Positions 62,975-64,000 of a stretch of DNA of 64,000 nucleotides are shown in pieces. The DNA is from Bacteroidota bacterium. Its GTDB lineage: Bacteria > Bacteroidota > Bacteroidia > Bacteroidales > UBA10428. The stretch's first letter is position 1. Each line of letters begins with the position of its first letter. A program made the position numbers and the translations under genes. Where the stretch lies: NCBI GenBank assembly GCA_023442525.1, contig JAEZZA010000003.1, positions 1-64,000 on the forward strand, in the 5' to 3' direction. Below the pieces are notes generated by a model that saw nothing but the letters and a program-made list of their open reading frames with translations, made no database searches and was not told the DNA's origin.

Positions 62975-63277
62975 TTAGGCTATTTCGATACCGTATTTTT
63001 GTATCTCTCCAAGAAAATCAGCATCATCAAAATCTCTTTCAACTAGAATAGGTTCAATTCTATCGTCAATTTGTCTTCTTAATTTCCATAACAGAGGATT
63101 TACTGAAAAATAGTCTCCCTCGACACGATCCACGATTATGGCAACATCAATATCACTATCCTCTCTGTTAGTACCTTTTGCATAGGAACCAAAAAGATAA
63201 ACATTCTCAAAGCGAAAATGATCTTTCAACAGATGCCTATAAGCCCTGACTATATTTATAGCCTCTCTTTTATCCAT
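62975..63277 (-). CDS. MNT-type nucleotidyltransferase antitoxin
   Basis: A 100-residue minimal nucleotidyltransferase: LFGSYAKGTNREDSDIDVAI carries the Gly-Ser and the Asp-x-Asp metal site, with the third Asp/Glu in IEPILVERDF. It overlaps the HEPN gene by 22 bases and follows it. In HEPN/MNT pairs MNT neutralises the HEPN RNase by AMPylation. Confidence 0.9.
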   Translation of the reverse strand: MDKREAINIVRAYRHLLKDHFRFENVYLFGSYAKGTNREDSDIDVAIIVDRVEGDYFSVNPLLWKLRRQIDDRIEPILVERDFDDADFLGEIQKYGIEIA

Positions 63278-63642
63278 TTTTGAATCTCTTTGGTATTATT
63301 AATGATTTCTAGGCATTTCGCATCAGAAAGACTTTTCAATAATCGCTCCTTATGAGATGGATACCGGGCTTCAATATTCAATGGCTCTATTTGATCAATA
63401 AATTCCTCTTGCTTTTCTGAGAATAATTCATAAAAATCGCCCTGTTTGGCAAGGTAAGATAGACTGTGAGAATATGGAGCAGTTTCCGATTTCAATTTGG
63501 TATAATATGCTTTAAATGCCTTCTCAATAGATTGGTGACACATAAACCCAACATAAAGGTACCGCTTGCTTTTCAGCATTGCTTCTGCGGTTTCCAAATC
63601 ATAGTCTGACAAATCGATCCAGTATTTTATCCTACTATCCAT
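63256..63642 (-). CDS. HEPN-domain toxin
   Basis: A 128-residue all-helical HEPN protein: DLSDYDLETAEAMLKSKRYL, VGFMCHQSIEKAFKAYY and the C-terminal IEARYPSHKERLLK, which includes the Arg and His of the proposed RNase motif (here only three residues apart, RYPSH). First gene of the pair with MNT; the promoter box lies 15 bases upstream. Confidence 0.9.
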   Translation of the reverse strand: MDSRIKYWIDLSDYDLETAEAMLKSKRYLYVGFMCHQSIEKAFKAYYTKLKSETAPYSHSLSYLAKQGDFYELFSEKQEEFIDQIEPLNIEARYPSHKERLLKSLSDAKCLEIINNTKEIQKWIKERL

Positions 63643-63657
63643 TTTATCGATTTATTG

Positions 63658-63665
63658 CAAAGATA
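63658..63665 (-). promoter_or_regulatory. -7 promoter box for the HEPN/MNT pair
   Basis: TATCTTTG on the minus strand matches TAnnTTTG exactly, 15 bases before the HEPN ATG. No clear -33 element. Confidence 0.4.
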
Positions 63666-63801
63666 AAACAAATATTCGATATTAGTATTCAGTCTCTTAC
63701 AATTAACCACAACGCCGGTATACGCTGTTGCCGTTTCAGGGCGCTTACCTTTCGGGTTACATGCTAATGGCGCTAAGTGTGCTGACATTAGCCCCGAACG
63801 A

Positions 63802-63830
63802 CACGGCAATTGCGTATGACCGGCCTTTAC
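63802..63830. repeat. Toxin-zone repeat, copy 3, and gene-free end of the window
   Basis: ACGGCAATTGCGTATGACCG then GCCTTTACA shares the GCGTATGACCGG core with copies 1 and 2; the preceding stretch with GGGCGCTTACC (about 63740-63750) resembles GGGCGCTTATCC near copy 1 (62676). The remaining 360 bases to the window end show no gene; a T-rich run (63878-63920) and GACCGGAAAGGCTTAAGGCC (63960-63979) are the only features. Confidence 0.45.
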
Positions 63831-64000
63831 ATTTGTATTAGGTTATTAACAAGATTTATAAACAGAGAATGTGTATGTAGCTGATTTTCTTTTCTTTTTG
63901 CTACTTTTTCTTTTCTTTGTCAGTTGTTGTATAACTCAAAGGAATGGGGTGAACTTTATGACCGGAAAGGCTTAAGGCCTATCAACATTGTCAGTCCCCA

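Noticed and set aside
62640..63840. Integron gene-cassette array with attC sites
   Set aside because: The repeats lack recognisable GTTRRRY/RYYYAAC cores and no integrase is in the window. Kept only as a repeat-punctuated zone.

Overview
The window is chromosomal DNA of a Bacteroidota bacterium, most likely a Bacteroidales/Marinilabiliales-type free-living or gut-associated glycan degrader. The evidence is a SusC/SusD pair with an ECF sigma factor and a FecR anti-sigma factor, two proteins with type IX secretion (T9SS) C-terminal sorting domains, TAnnTTTG-type -7 promoter boxes instead of E. coli-like promoters, no reliance on Shine-Dalgarno sites, and the LL-diaminopimelate aminotransferase (DapL) lysine route. 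All gene calls come from reading the translated sequence; no database search was run.

Layout. 1-1.05 kb: an IS630-family transposase in two frames joined at an A8 slippery run, cut by the window edge. 1.2-2.4 kb: a STAND/AAA-type ATPase with three 15-bp-phased GGTAT repeats over its promoter. 2.5-6.3 kb: a Crp/Fnr regulator and methyltransferase, divergent from a CoA-disulfide-reductase-like flavoprotein with two fused rhodanese domains and a free-standing rhodanese. 6.35-7.07 kb: a decayed NtrC-type regulator/histidine kinase pair fused by deletion. 7.2-21.3 kb: a polysaccharide utilisation locus on the minus strand (ECF sigma, FecR, SusC, SusD, GH97, GH29 fucosidase, beta-helix T9SS protein, metallophosphoesterase) aimed at an alpha-linked galactose/fucose-containing glycan. 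21.6-38.5 kb: a complete complex I operon (nuoA, B, CD fusion, E-N) followed directly by cydAB, which forms one respiratory block. 38.5-45.4 kb: housekeeping and envelope genes (ferredoxin, pterin dehydratase, Cu/Zn SOD, D-lactate dehydrogenase family, DUF1080, DUF5009, M2-like peptidase, YugP-type peptidase).

45.4-48.6 kb: a repeat-rich spacer and an ECF sigma / membrane-anchored barrel / secreted cupredoxin operon. 48.8-52.4 kb: glycerate kinase, an atypical DapF-like protein lacking both canonical catalytic cysteines, divergent dapL, and a DUF2007 protein. 52.4-62.6 kb: small accessory genes (SDR, DUF6064, cysteine hydrolase, DinB, Lnt-like, C_GCAxxG_C_C, DUF1295, GNAT, ABC-F, esterases) with several families of short dispersed repeats; two diverged direct repeats bracket about 9 kb of them. 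62.6-64 kb: a small toxin-antitoxin zone (mazF remnant, HEPN/MNT pair) in which each gene is followed by a copy of a shared repeat.

The most interesting points are the cysteine-less DapF next to dapL, a plus-strand terminator between susC and fecR that suggests an antisense RNA, the phased operator of the ATPase gene, the repeat-punctuated toxin-antitoxin zone, and the sigma/barrel/cupredoxin operon. No wholly new defence or metabolic system could be demonstrated.
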